From Tychonema litorale BBK16 (GTDB lineage Bacteria; Cyanobacteriota; Cyanobacteriia; Cyanobacteriales; Microcoleaceae): a stretch of DNA of 64,000 bases. The stretch spans positions 10,005-74,004 of the forward strand of contig NZ_JAKJHX010000002.1 of NCBI RefSeq assembly GCF_021648855.1, read 5' to 3'. The notes under the pieces were generated by a model. The model was not told the DNA's origin. It saw only the letters and a program-made list of their open reading frames with translations, and searched no databases. The position numbers and the translations under genes were made by a program. Shown one piece after another: positions 16,453-25,710 of this stretch; the stretch's first letter is position 1, and every line of letters starts with the position of its first letter.

Positions 16453-17013
16453 GTGGCTGGTCAAAAAATCTTAGTCATTGATGACAGTAAAGTCATCCGC
16501 GTCCGAGTCCGAGAGATGTTACCCCAAGGTAACTTTGAAGTTCTAGAAGCAAAAGACGGGGAAGAAGGATTAAAACTGATCCGTCAAGCCCGTCCCAATC
16601 TAATTATGTTAGATTTCCTACTGCCCAAGGTCAGTGGTTGGGAAGTGTATCAAAAAGTTCAAGCCCATCCCGAACTTTCCAAGATACCCTTGGTGATCAT
16701 GTCTGGGCGGGAAGAAGAGGTGATGGAGAAAATTCCTAAACCCTTTGAGAAGCATTTTTTTGCGTTTATCGCCAAACCCTTTGAGAAGAAACAACTCACT
16801 GAGGCGATTAAATCAGCGATGGTATTGGCTAAAAAGAAACCAGTACCAGAAGCCCCGGCTACCGCTGCTGCGCCCGCATCTGGATCTGGTGGCACCGCCG
16901 AACTTCAGGCGATGACCCAGAAAATGGTGAAAATGCAGGCGGAAATTGATGCACTCAAGAAACAAATGACTCAGGTGATTACTATCATCAAGCAAATGAA
17001 AGCGGGGAAATAA
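16453..17013 (+). CDS. CheY-like response regulator with C-terminal coiled coil
   Basis: A 186-aa protein with a receiver domain at residues 1-125: D10/D11, D54 in IMLDFLLPKVSGWEV, S84 and K108 in AKPF. A Pro/Ala/Gly-rich linker (about 130-150) leads to a short C-terminal coiled coil (TQKMVKMQAEIDALKKQM). There is no DNA-binding domain, so it probably acts by protein contact. The start is GTG 16453, because AAGGAG lies 6 bases upstream; the in-frame ATG at 16414 has no such site. The motif KPFEK occurs twice within about ten residues (near 96 and 108), a small internal duplication around the conserved lysine. No kinase is adjacent, but the large hybrid kinase at 18520 is two genes downstream. 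Confidence 0.88.
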   Translation: MAGQKILVIDDSKVIRVRVREMLPQGNFEVLEAKDGEEGLKLIRQARPNLIMLDFLLPKVSGWEVYQKVQAHPELSKIPLVIMSGREEEVMEKIPKPFEKHFFAFIAKPFEKKQLTEAIKSAMVLAKKKPVPEAPATAAAPASGSGGTAELQAMTQKMVKMQAEIDALKKQMTQVITIIKQMKAGK

Positions 17014-17274
17014 TTCTGCTTTCTGAAGGCGGAAGCCAAAAGTCACACCTTGAAACTTGATCTTGCGTCTAAAGGTGTTTTCTTTGATACACCATCTTGT
17101 GGTAAGTCCTGTGAAGCGATCGATCTGCAACTGGTTTTCACTCCTAGTGAGAACATGAATTAAAAGTTAAAAATTCAAACAGGGAGGAAAATATTATTAG
17201 TCTTTAAGTGAGCATTTTTATTTGCCGATCCTCCCGCACTCAATTATCAACTCCTCAGTCTCATTTTTTTGTTC

Positions 17275-18369
17275 ATGACTAACGACTATTCCGATTTTTT
17301 GCCTCAACTACGTGCCTCAACTGAGCAATTGTTGAAAAGATTAGACTGTTTCGATCGAGCACAGGTATTGGCGATCGGAGATTTGACCTTGGACGAGTTT
17401 GTTACCGGACAAGTAGAGCGAATTTCCCGCGAAGCCCCTGTGTTGATTTTGCGCTACGAAAATACTCGGCAAGTACCGGGAGGTGGCGCAAATGCTGTCT
17501 ATAATTTAGCCAAAATGGGAGGTAAGGTAAAAGTTGCTGGTTTGGTGGGAAAGGATGACCAAGGAAAGGCTTTGTGCGGTATTTTTGAGGCTGCGGGAAT
17601 TGATACGGCTGGCATTTTTGTGGATTCGCAGCGTCCCACTGTCACGAAAACGCGCATTTCTGGACACGCGCGGCAGTCGGTGACTCAGCAAATTGTCAGA
17701 GTCGATCGCAAATCGGACGAGTTGCCGGATTTGGATTTGCAGTTACAGTTAGCAGATTATATCCGGCAGCAAATACCGATGGTAGATGCGGTGGTTTGTT
17801 CGGACTACGGTGATGGAGTTTTGACTAATTTGGCGATCGCATCGGCGGTAGTTCGTGGTAAAACAATTGTAGATGCTCAAACAGATTTGCAGCGATATTC
17901 TGGAGCAATGTTGTTTACTCCGAACTTGCCAGAAGCCGAACAAGCAGTCGGATATTCTATCGATAATCATCAAGCTTTGATGCAAGCAGGACGGGATTTA
18001 TTGAACTTAACTCAAGCTCAAAAAATCTTAATTACTCGTGGTGATGAAGGGATGAGTTTATTTGAAAAAGTGAATGGGGAAATTATCAAAAATTCACCAT
18101 CTCCAACATCTATTTGCGAAGATGGGGAATTTTCTATTGAACGTTGGGATATTCCACCTTTTAATAAGACTGATGTATTTGATGTAACTGGTGCTGGGGA
18201 TACAGTGGTAGCGGCTATGACTTTAGCTTTGTGCGTAGGTGCATCTGGTTGGGAAGCGGCGGTTTTGGGGAATTTGGCTGCTAGTATTGTGGTGCGTCAA
18301 TTCGGTACGGCGACGACGACTGTGGAGGAGATGAAAGAAGCTTTGAAAGCTATGAGTCTTGAAAACTGA
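17275..18369 (+). CDS. PfkB-family kinase, HldE/RfaE N-domain-like
   Basis: A 364-aa ribokinase-family kinase. GDLTLDEFVTGQVERISREA, RYENTRQVPGGGANAVYNLA and the C-terminal DVTGAGDTVVAAM (catalytic aspartate) match the kinase domain of HldE/RfaE, which phosphorylates heptose 7-phosphate at C1 for ADP-heptose synthesis. The adenylyltransferase half of HldE is absent, as in split HldA. Typical HldA is about 320-330 aa; the extra length is a polar insert near 265-290. The start ATG 17275 is preferred over the TTG two codons upstream. A role in nucleotide-heptose synthesis is plausible but other sugar substrates are possible. Confidence 0.82.
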   Translation: MTNDYSDFLPQLRASTEQLLKRLDCFDRAQVLAIGDLTLDEFVTGQVERISREAPVLILRYENTRQVPGGGANAVYNLAKMGGKVKVAGLVGKDDQGKALCGIFEAAGIDTAGIFVDSQRPTVTKTRISGHARQSVTQQIVRVDRKSDELPDLDLQLQLADYIRQQIPMVDAVVCSDYGDGVLTNLAIASAVVRGKTIVDAQTDLQRYSGAMLFTPNLPEAEQAVGYSIDNHQALMQAGRDLLNLTQAQKILITRGDEGMSLFEKVNGEIIKNSPSPTSICEDGEFSIERWDIPPFNKTDVFDVTGAGDTVVAAMTLALCVGASGWEAAVLGNLAASIVVRQFGTATTTVEEMKEALKAMSLEN

Positions 18370-18390
18370 TATACAGCACTTTTCAGGTTT

Positions 18391-18419
18391 GTAGAGACAT
18401 GGCATTGCCGTGTCCCTAC
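18391..18419. repeat. GGACACGGCACTGCCGTGTCC-family palindrome
   Basis: GTAGAGACATGGCATTGCCG followed by TGTCCCTAC is a near-palindromic member of the dispersed family, here in the 150-bp spacer between the PfkB kinase and the hybrid histidine kinase genes. Confidence 0.7.
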
Positions 18420-18519
18420 GATAGACGGGGATAGAAATATCTGGGGTGTACTTCATAAACCTGAAAACTAATATATGTTAATAGGTAAGTATTTTTGAGC
18501 GTGAAGAGCGAGTATTTTT

Positions 18520-21500
18520 ATGGCTGCTAACCTCCAGCGTCATGATCGGGAAATTAGTGAAGCAGATGTCCTGATTACAGCAGCACTGGCCGATCGCCCA
18601 GCAAGACAACCAGATTTCGCTGCCCAAAACCAAGCCCTTCATACTCTTGTTGGACAACTGACAGACGATCCCCAGTCTATGCTGAAAACTCTGGTTGGGA
18701 TTGCACAGGAGCTTTGTGGAGCCGATACTGCTGGGGTCAGTTTGCTGGAGAATTTAGCAGATGGCACTTCTGTCTTTCGCTGGGTGGCGATCGCAGGTGC
18801 ATTAGAATCCTGGGAACAAACGACTATGCCAGGTAATTTTAGTCCTTGTGGCATGATGATTCATGGCGGGGGGCCACAACTATATGCACATCCTGAATTG
18901 TATTTTACTTATCTGCATCATCCACAGTTTCCGATCGTTGAAAGCTTGGTGTTTCCGATTTGTGTGGGCGATCGACAGCTAGGCACTATTTGGATTATTT
19001 CTCACAATGATCAGCATCAGTTCGATCGCGAAGACCAACGATTGATGACCAGTCTGACAGGCTTGGCTGGGGCAGCTTTGCAGAATATTCATCTGCGTCA
19101 GATGGCCGAATTAGCTTTGCCACAAGATGCCAGTGGTAAAATCACGCATTGGCTCGGTGCTTCGGTCGATATTGACGACAGCCAACAAGGAGCAGAAGCT
19201 TTGTGGCAAATGTCGGGCGAACTGGAACGACAATTGCGAAAGTTCGACGCGATCGCATCTTCCGTCCCAGATTTTATTTACACCTTAGATGTGGCGGGAC
19301 GGTTCACCTACGTCAATCCGGCGTTGCTCAATCTCTGGCAGAAAACTTCGGCCGAGGCTCTGGGGAAAAACTTTTTTGACCTGAATTATCCAACAGATTT
19401 AGCTAGCCGACTGCAAAATCAGATTCGGCAAGTCATCGAGACGCGGCAACCGCTCAAGGACGAAACGCCCTACACGAGCGCATTTGGCACACGCGCCTAT
19501 GAATACATTTTAGTCCCGCTCAGAGACGAAAACGGCACGGTCGAAGAGGTGGCAGGCGTGACGCGAGATATCACCGATCGCAAACAAGCCGAGTCTGCCT
19601 TACGCCAATCGGAGGAACGCTATCGAACGCTGTTTGAATCGATTGATGAAGCCTTTAGCGTCATCGAAGTGCTGTTTGACGAGAACGACAAGCCGATCGA
19701 TTACCGCTTTTTGGAAGTCAATCTAGCATTTGAGAAACAAACGGGACTGCAACAGGCGACGGGTAAAACTGCACGTCAGCTCGTTCCAAATCTTGAAGAT
19801 CACTGGGTTGAAATTTACGGTAAAGTCGTGCTGACGGGGGAATCTCTGCGCTTTGAGAATGGTTCCGAAGCGATAAATCGTTGGTTCGATGTTTATGCCT
19901 TCAGCATCGGGCCGCCCGACGAGCGAAAAGTCGCCATTCTGTTCAAAGATATCACCGATCGCAAACGAGTTGAAGAAGAACTACGGCAAAAAAACGCCAT
20001 TTTAGAGGTGATTAACGAGTCAGCACCTTCGCCAATCTTTGTCAAAGACCGAGAAGGGCGGATGATTTATGCCAATCCAGCCACGCTGGAGGTGCTAGGT
20101 AAATCTGCTTCTGAGGTCATTGGCTATCGCGATTGCGATCTCTATCCGTCACCGGAGTTGGGAGCAACAATCATGGAAAACGATCAACGCATTATGGCAT
20201 CTGGACAAACGGAGGTGGTTGAAGAATCTCCTGATGGCATTCGGACATTTCTGGGCATGAAAGCGCCCTACCGAAATGAGGCGGGACTTGTGATTGGGTT
20301 GATTGGCATCTCCTATGACATTAGCGATCGCAAGCGCATCGAAGCTGAACGCGAACAAGTCCTGCAACGAGAACAAGCCGCACGGGAAGCCGCCGAAAAT
20401 GCCAACCGAATTAAAGATGAGTTTTTGGCTGTTTTGTCTCATGAGTTGCGATCGCCCCTCAACCCGATCCTGGGCTGGTCACAACTGTTACGCCGTGGCA
20501 AGCTGGATGCAGTTAGAACAGCACAAGCACTGGAGACGATCGAACGCAACGCCCAACTTCAATGCCAGTTAATCGAAGATCTGCTGGATATTTCCCGCAT
20601 TATGGGTGGCAAACTAACCCTTGTTCCAGTGCCAGTGAATTTGTCATTTGTGATTTCGGCCGCGATCGAAACGGTACGACTAGCAGCAGAAGCCAAGTCG
20701 ATTCACATTGAAGTTAAAGTTGAACCCAATATCAGACGAGTTTACGGGGATGCGGGGCGATTGCAGCAGGTGGTGTGGAACCTGTTGTCAAATGCAGTTA
20801 AATTTACTCCAACGATCGGACGGGTGACAGTTCGTCTCACCCAGACTAATCATCATGTTCAACTGCAAGTAACTGACACAGGCAAAGGCATCAACTCGGA
20901 ATTTCTGCCCTATGTGTTTGAGCATTTCCGGCAGGAAGATGGAGCCACTACGCGCCAGTTTGGTGGCTTGGGACTGGGATTGGCGATCGCCCGTCAAATT
21001 ACGGAACTGCACGGTGGCAGAATTTGGGCGGAGAGTAGGGGTGAAAATCAGGGAGCAATATTCACTGTTGAATTGCCCCTCTTGCAAACCGCAAATCTGG
21101 TCGAGGAAGTTACGGACACAACTGAAGCTCAATCTGACGATCTTCTCCTAACAAATCTCCATGTGTTGGTTGTGGATGATGAACCCGATTCCCGCGAGTT
21201 TGTAGCCTTTGTGGTGAAAGAAGCGGGAGCCCAAGTGATTGCCGTTGGCTCGGCGCTCAAGGCGTTGCAAATACTCTCAATCACACCCTTCGATATTCTC
21301 CTCAGTGACATTGGAATGCCAGAGATGGACGGCTACGCGCTCATCCGTGAGATTCGCCAATCCCTAGACGATCGAATCCGGCAGATTCCAGCAATCGCTT
21401 TGACAGCCTACGCAGGGGAATCGGAGCAACGGGAGGCGATCGCATCTGGATTTCAAACCCACTTAGCTAAGCCCGTTGATCCCGCAGAGATTGTGACAGT

Positions 21501-21546
21501 TGTTGCCCGTATGTGTGGAGGAAAACTAGGAGTTACACCACGGTAA
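18520..21546 (+). CDS. Hybrid histidine kinase: GAF-PAS-PAS-PAS-HisKA-HATPase-REC
   Basis: A 1008-aa sensor kinase with no predicted membrane helix, so probably soluble. A GAF domain covers about 45-190. Three PAS/PAC units follow (about 235-355, 360-480 and 490-610), each ending in a DITDRK or DISDRK linker. The dimerisation helix has the phospho-accepting histidine in LSHELRSPLNPI near residue 641. The ATPase domain shows the N-box LLSNAVKFTP and the glycine box GGLGLGLAIARQI. The C-terminal receiver carries its aspartate in LLSDIGMPEMDG (about 929). It should autophosphorylate and pass phosphate to its own receiver, then to unknown partners. No GAF cysteine motif for bilin binding stands out. 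Confidence 0.94.
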   Translation: MAANLQRHDREISEADVLITAALADRPARQPDFAAQNQALHTLVGQLTDDPQSMLKTLVGIAQELCGADTAGVSLLENLADGTSVFRWVAIAGALESWEQTTMPGNFSPCGMMIHGGGPQLYAHPELYFTYLHHPQFPIVESLVFPICVGDRQLGTIWIISHNDQHQFDREDQRLMTSLTGLAGAALQNIHLRQMAELALPQDASGKITHWLGASVDIDDSQQGAEALWQMSGELERQLRKFDAIASSVPDFIYTLDVAGRFTYVNPALLNLWQKTSAEALGKNFFDLNYPTDLASRLQNQIRQVIETRQPLKDETPYTSAFGTRAYEYILVPLRDENGTVEEVAGVTRDITDRKQAESALRQSEERYRTLFESIDEAFSVIEVLFDENDKPIDYRFLEVNLAFEKQTGLQQATGKTARQLVPNLEDHWVEIYGKVVLTGESLRFENGSEAINRWFDVYAFSIGPPDERKVAILFKDITDRKRVEEELRQKNAILEVINESAPSPIFVKDREGRMIYANPATLEVLGKSASEVIGYRDCDLYPSPELGATIMENDQRIMASGQTEVVEESPDGIRTFLGMKAPYRNEAGLVIGLIGISYDISDRKRIEAEREQVLQREQAAREAAENANRIKDEFLAVLSHELRSPLNPILGWSQLLRRGKLDAVRTAQALETIERNAQLQCQLIEDLLDISRIMGGKLTLVPVPVNLSFVISAAIETVRLAAEAKSIHIEVKVEPNIRRVYGDAGRLQQVVWNLLSNAVKFTPTIGRVTVRLTQTNHHVQLQVTDTGKGINSEFLPYVFEHFRQEDGATTRQFGGLGLGLAIARQITELHGGRIWAESRGENQGAIFTVELPLLQTANLVEEVTDTTEAQSDDLLLTNLHVLVVDDEPDSREFVAFVVKEAGAQVIAVGSALKALQILSITPFDILLSDIGMPEMDGYALIREIRQSLDDRIRQIPAIALTAYAGESEQREAIASGFQTHLAKPVDPAEIVTVVARMCGGKLGVTPR

Positions 21547-21590
21547 TTGGTAATTGGTAATTGCAGAATTGGTAATTGGTAATTGGGTTA
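21547..21590. repeat. Heptamer tandem repeat (GGTAATT)n
   Basis: TGGTAATTGGTAATT units follow directly after the stop codon of the hybrid kinase, in two blocks separated by a few bases. It is one of several heptamer arrays in the window. Confidence 0.85.
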
Positions 21591-21708
21591 GCTACCAGAA
21601 AATTGGGGTTAGAGCCTCCCCCTTCTAGGGAGACTTTCTCCATATTTTTAGAGGAAGTCAGGCGTTCCTATGATAAATGTGTTTTCATAGGAAAAGGAGG
21701 AAAAGAAG

Positions 21709-21849
21709 ATGCTCGTTCTCGAATTCAAGGCTTACGCAAAACCATGTCAGTTTCAGGCAGTCGATGAAGCGATTAGAATTTGTCAATTCATTCGCAACAA
21801 ATCGATCCGACTGTGGATGGATGGTGGCGCTAAATCATGGTTCGATCTT
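21709..21849 (+). pseudogene. 5' fragment of a tnpB-type transposon gene
   Basis: MLVLEFKAYAKPCQFQAVDE and then IRICQFIRNKSIRLWMD match the start of IS891/IS1341-type TnpB proteins. After about 47 residues the homology stops where a heptamer array (ATTCCCA)n begins, and nothing of the RuvC or zinc-finger parts is left. A clear ribosome-binding site (AGGAGGAAAAGAAG) lies just upstream. It is the relic of an element mostly deleted at the repeat. Confidence 0.7.
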
Positions 21850-21850
21850 T

Positions 21851-21916
21851 ATTCCCAATTCCCAATTCCCAATTCCCAATTCCCAATTCCCTCACCTAAC
21901 TGAGAAAGGCTATATT
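21851..21916. repeat. Heptamer array (ATTCCCA)n plus CTGAGAAAGGCTATA tail
   Basis: Six copies of the ATTCCCA heptamer are followed by CTCACCTAACTGAGAAAGGC and TATATTA. It truncates the tnpB remnant and ends 24 bp before the copper ATPase start. It is the second of three two-part copies (see 12347 and 60950). Confidence 0.88.
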
Positions 21917-21939
21917 ATAATCATTCATCAAAAATTCCC

Positions 21940-24414
21940 ATGCAATTTATACCGAAAACAGTTCCTGAAGTGCGATCGCAAATCATCTCAGTCAAAGAAT
22001 CCCCACCACCTGAAATTGTGACTTTCGATGTCAGTGGGATGAAATGTGCAGGCTGCGCCAAGGCGGTTGAACGCCAACTAATCCAGCACTCAGGGGTGAT
22101 TTCAGCTTGCGTTAATTTAGCTGTGGAAGTGGCAACGGTTGAGTGCGAACCGGGTGTCGTCGATGCTGAAGCTTTAGCAAAAAAATTAACTGATCATGGA
22201 TTTCCTAGTCAGTCTCGCGCAGGTGGAAATCAGCGGGAAATAGAGGCTGCCACAATTGAAAGACGACAACAAGAAATTCGACTTCAAATACAGCAATTGG
22301 CGATCGCGCTAATCCTAATTATTCTATCCGGTTTAGGTCACGTATTGGGAACAAAAGCCCCAATTTTAAGCAATATTTGGTTTCACTGGGGACTCGCCAC
22401 CCTTGCTTTACTATTACCGGGCCGCCGAATTGTCATTGATGGCTGTCGCAGCTTGTGGCGAAATGCACCAAATATGAATACTCTCGTTGCTTTAGGTGCT
22501 GTCACAGCTTACACCGCTAGCAATGCCGCACTGCTATTTCCCCAGATGGGATGGGAATGTTTTTTTGACGAACCAGTAATGCTTTTAGGGTTTATTTTGT
22601 TGGGGAAAACTCTGGAACAGCAAGCTAAACAACGCGCCGCATCAGCCCTGCAAGCTTTAATCGCATTGCAACCAGCTACTGCCCGTTTAGTTGATTTTAA
22701 GTTGCAGATTTTAGATTTGAACTCTGAAGAATTGCCTCAGAATTCGACACCTTCAGTCTACAATTCACAATACATTGAAATTCCAGCCGATCGCGTCCGA
22801 GTCGGAGAATGGCTACAAGTTTTGCCAGGGGACAAAGTTCCAGTAGATGGCGAAGTCTGCAAAGGTAAAACAACCATAGATGAGTCGATGTTGACTGGTG
22901 AATCGATGCCCGTTGTGAAGCAAACAGGAGATACCGTTGCGGCGGGAACGATCAATCAATCTGGGGCAATTGTGATTCGGGCAACTCGCACCGGCAAGGA
23001 AACAACTGTAGCTCAAATGGTGGCTTTGGTGGAAGCAGCCCAAACTCGCAAAGCGCCGATTCAAAACTTGGCTGATACTGTCGCAGGATATTTTGTCTAT
23101 GGGGTAATGGCGATATCGGCTTTAACTTTCCTATTTTGGTATTTTGCCGGAACTCATCTTTGGCCATCCGTGCTTTTAACAGACGGGGCAATGAACATGG
23201 GGCATGGGGCAATGAATATGGGAAATCAATTACCCATTCCCCATTCCCAATCTCCTTTATTATTAAGTTTGAAATTGGCGATCGCAGTTTTAGTCATTGC
23301 TTGTCCTTGTGCCCTGGGACTTGCTACCCCAACTGCAATTTTAGTTGGTTCTGGTATCGGCGCGGAACGGGGACTTTTGATTCGCGGTGGTGATGTTTTG
23401 GAACGGGTACATCAATTAGATACGGTGGTTTTTGACAAAACTGGTACTTTGACTACAGGAATTCTCACACTCACAGATTATTTGCCGATTTTTGAGAGTT
23501 CTGGGTTGGATATGAGTTCGGATATTGATGTTAGCAACTGCACAGTTGATTCAAAATTGCTGCAAATTGCGGCGGCTGTCGAAAGAGGTTCTTGTCATCC
23601 CATTGCCGCAGCGATTTTGCTGGAAGCCGAAAAACAAGCTTTACCACTGCTGGCTGCTGAGGATTTCTACACGGAACCGGGATTTGGGGTTTCGGCTGTG
23701 GTGGAAGGGCGCCGGGTGTTCGCGGGGAATGCTGAGTGGATGAGCCAGCAGGGGGTCGCTATTGCCACGGAATTTTCTGGGTCTTTTGAAGGCAAAACGG
23801 CGGTTTATGTGGCTTGTGAGGGCGTTTTGCTGGGGGTAATTGGGCTAAAAGATACTCTAAGGCTGGATGCTAAGGCGACGGTGGAGCGTTTGCAGGCGAT
23901 GGGATTGCGGGTGATCATGTTGACTGGGGACACGGCTGGGGCGGCGATCGCGATCGCAAACCAATTAGAGTTGATACCAACGGATGTTTTGGCTCAAGTT
24001 CGGCCAGAAGGAAAGGCAAGGGCGATCGCACTTTTGCAAGCAGAAGGCCGAAAAGTGGCGATGGTGGGTGACGGAATTAATGATGCCCCGGCTTTAGCCC
24101 AAGCAGATGTGGGTATTGGGCTCCACTGTGGGACTGATGTTGCAGTTGAAACTGCTCAGATTGTGCTGATGCGAAATGCTTTGATGGATGTTGTAGAGGC
24201 GATCGAGCTTAGTCGCGCTACTTTTAATAAGATTCGCCAAAATCTATTCTGGGCTTTTGGTTACAATACTCTAGGAATTCCGGTGGCTGCGGGTCTTTTG
24301 CTCCCTGCAACTGGAATTTTACTTAGTCCTGCTGCTGCTGGTGCATTTATGGCCTTTAGTTCTGTTAGCGTCGTTACCAATTCTTTGTTACTGCGCCGCA
24401 GATTTCAACCTTGA
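21940..24414 (+). CDS. ctaA: Copper-transporting P1B-type ATPase (CtaA/PacS type)
   Basis: An 824-aa heavy-metal P-type ATPase. The N-terminal HMA domain has the metal site GMKCAGCAKAVERQL (about residues 30-44). The TGE loop (LTGESMPVVKQTGDT), the transmembrane CPC motif (IACPCALGLATPT), the phosphorylation site DKTGTLTTG, HP in SCHPIAAA and the GDGINDAPAL hinge are all intact. The CPC motif specifies Cu(I). Cyanobacteria have CtaA (plasma membrane import) and PacS (thylakoid); the HMA sequence favours CtaA, but this is uncertain. Two stretches look like repeat-derived inserts: about 250-266 (ILDLNSEELPQNS) and a Met-rich lumenal loop before the CPC helix (about 417-438, GAMNMGHGAMNMGNQ). 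Confidence 0.9.
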   Translation: MQFIPKTVPEVRSQIISVKESPPPEIVTFDVSGMKCAGCAKAVERQLIQHSGVISACVNLAVEVATVECEPGVVDAEALAKKLTDHGFPSQSRAGGNQREIEAATIERRQQEIRLQIQQLAIALILIILSGLGHVLGTKAPILSNIWFHWGLATLALLLPGRRIVIDGCRSLWRNAPNMNTLVALGAVTAYTASNAALLFPQMGWECFFDEPVMLLGFILLGKTLEQQAKQRAASALQALIALQPATARLVDFKLQILDLNSEELPQNSTPSVYNSQYIEIPADRVRVGEWLQVLPGDKVPVDGEVCKGKTTIDESMLTGESMPVVKQTGDTVAAGTINQSGAIVIRATRTGKETTVAQMVALVEAAQTRKAPIQNLADTVAGYFVYGVMAISALTFLFWYFAGTHLWPSVLLTDGAMNMGHGAMNMGNQLPIPHSQSPLLLSLKLAIAVLVIACPCALGLATPTAILVGSGIGAERGLLIRGGDVLERVHQLDTVVFDKTGTLTTGILTLTDYLPIFESSGLDMSSDIDVSNCTVDSKLLQIAAAVERGSCHPIAAAILLEAEKQALPLLAAEDFYTEPGFGVSAVVEGRRVFAGNAEWMSQQGVAIATEFSGSFEGKTAVYVACEGVLLGVIGLKDTLRLDAKATVERLQAMGLRVIMLTGDTAGAAIAIANQLELIPTDVLAQVRPEGKARAIALLQAEGRKVAMVGDGINDAPALAQADVGIGLHCGTDVAVETAQIVLMRNALMDVVEAIELSRATFNKIRQNLFWAFGYNTLGIPVAAGLLLPATGILLSPAAAGAFMAFSSVSVVTNSLLLRRRFQP
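23184..23255. repeat. Heptamer-type repeat inside the copper ATPase gene
   Basis: GGGGCAATGAACATGGGGCA and the following TGGGGCAATGAATATGGG are the reverse complement of the CCCATGCCC-type arrays seen in spacers, joined to a block of CCCATTCCCCATTCCCAA. It is in frame and adds about 22 residues. Confidence 0.8.
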
Positions 24415-24463
24415 ATTTATCGTTTGTAGGTCAAAGAAATCAGGACACGGCAATAAAAGAAAT

Positions 24464-24529
24464 CAGGACATGGCAGTGCCGTTTCCCTACAATTAATCTG
24501 GCGTAGGGAAACGGCACTGCCGTGTCCTC
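24464..24529. repeat. Paired palindromic repeats forming a long hairpin
   Basis: Two copies of the GGACACGGCACTGCCGTGTCC family in opposite orientation (24464-24490 and 24503-24529) form a 26-bp stem with one mismatch and a 12-base loop. Another half copy (CAGGACACGGCA) lies at 24441-24452, and heptamers (TGACCAA, TGACTAA) follow at 24559-24595. The block separates the converging ATPase and unknown genes. Confidence 0.75.
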
Positions 24530-24591
24530 TATATTAATTCCGGCTCAGCCGGATTTGAGATGACCAATGACCAATGACCAATGACTAATGA

Positions 24592-24939
24592 CTAAAGTGC
24601 CATGCTTTCTAAGAGCCGCCAGTTACGGTTATTCATGATTGAATGACTGACTAGCTCAAACATTTGACGGCAGTGGTTATTGGTTTTGAGGGGAAGTTCA
24701 TCATTTTTCAGCACGAAGTTGATGCGAACCTCTGATTCACTGCTCATGTTTTGATCGATCAGGACTTCTGCGATGACCAGCTTAGGTGTTGAAACTTGAC
24801 CAGGAAGTTCGCGAGCCATGACAGAATCTCCTGTATTGTAGATAATATCAAGATTGCATGACTCTAAAATCTCTATCAAAGATTGACGGAGACGGTCGAT
24901 GGGAACGGCAACGATAAAAAAACCAGTATAGCGAGCCAT
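24592..24939 (-). CDS. Conserved cyanobacterial protein of unknown function
   Basis: A 115-aa soluble protein beginning MARYTGFFIVAVPIDRLRQS and ending NWRLLESMAL. It has no membrane segment and no motif I recognise; the mix of strands and helices suggests a compact alpha/beta domain. The start ATG 24939 is chosen over a TTG four codons upstream. It is divergent from tmk, with about 100 AT-rich bases between them. The reading frame has normal composition for the neighbourhood and is likely a true gene. No function is assigned. Confidence 0.7.
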   Translation of the reverse strand: MARYTGFFIVAVPIDRLRQSLIEILESCNLDIIYNTGDSVMARELPGQVSTPKLVIAEVLIDQNMSSESEVRINFVLKNDELPLKTNNHCRQMFELVSHSIMNNRNWRLLESMAL

Positions 24940-25044
24940 AAAAAATTCCAACCGTGAGGCATTGACACTTTATTATCATACAGAATCTAGAAAAGATATC
25001 CAGGCAAATAATGATTTATTTTTTTTAATTTGAAAGGCAAAGTA

Positions 25045-25707
25045 ATGAACGGAAAACTGATCGTGTTTGAAGGAGTTGAAGGTGCGGGAAAAACTACACA
25101 AATGCAGCTATTGATACATTGGTTCCAAGTAAAATGCTTTAATATAGAAGGTTGGGTTGCTACTCGTGAGCCTGGGGGAACTGAGTTAGGAAAGGCATTA
25201 AGAAGCTTATTGCTTGAACAAAGTTCGGATGAATTAGTATCAGATCGAGCAGAATTGTTAATGTATACTGCCGATCGCACTCAGCACGTCGAAACTTTTA
25301 TTAAACCGAAGTTGGCCATCGGGACAATGGTTTTTTGCGATCGCTTTACTGATTCTACTATTGCTTATCAGGGATATGGTCGTGGTCTTGATTTTGGTTT
25401 AATTCAGCAACTGAACGAAATTGCGACTGGCGGCTTGCAAAGTGATTTAACTTTTTGGCTGGATATCAATGTCGAAGCAGGTTTGGCTAGGGTAAAGGCC
25501 AGGGGAAAGTGCGATCGCATGGAACAAGCAAATTTGGAGTTTCACCAGCGGGTACAACAAGGTTTTACAGAGTTAGCCCGACAAAATCCGGATCGCATTG
25601 TGCGGATTAATGGCGATCGCGCTGAATATGAGGTCGCCAAGGAAATCCAAACTATTTTCAATGCTAGGCTAGCAGCTTGGGGATATTCAAACAGTTCTGC
25701 ATCTTGA
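25045..25707 (+). CDS. tmk: Thymidylate kinase
   Basis: A 220-aa dTMP kinase that makes dTDP for DNA synthesis. The P-loop is FEGVEGAGKTTQ, followed by the substrate-binding TREPGGTELG, the DR pair in FCDRFTDSTIAYQGYGRG, and a short LID with RGKCDRME. The start ATG 25045 has an AAAGG site 8 bases upstream; a TTG five codons earlier is unlikely. The next gene, holB-like, starts 3 bases after the stop; tmk and holB neighbour each other in many bacteria, which supports both calls and a common transcript. Confidence 0.95.
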   Translation: MNGKLIVFEGVEGAGKTTQMQLLIHWFQVKCFNIEGWVATREPGGTELGKALRSLLLEQSSDELVSDRAELLMYTADRTQHVETFIKPKLAIGTMVFCDRFTDSTIAYQGYGRGLDFGLIQQLNEIATGGLQSDLTFWLDINVEAGLARVKARGKCDRMEQANLEFHQRVQQGFTELARQNPDRIVRINGDRAEYEVAKEIQTIFNARLAAWGYSNSSAS

Positions 25708-25710
25708 ATT

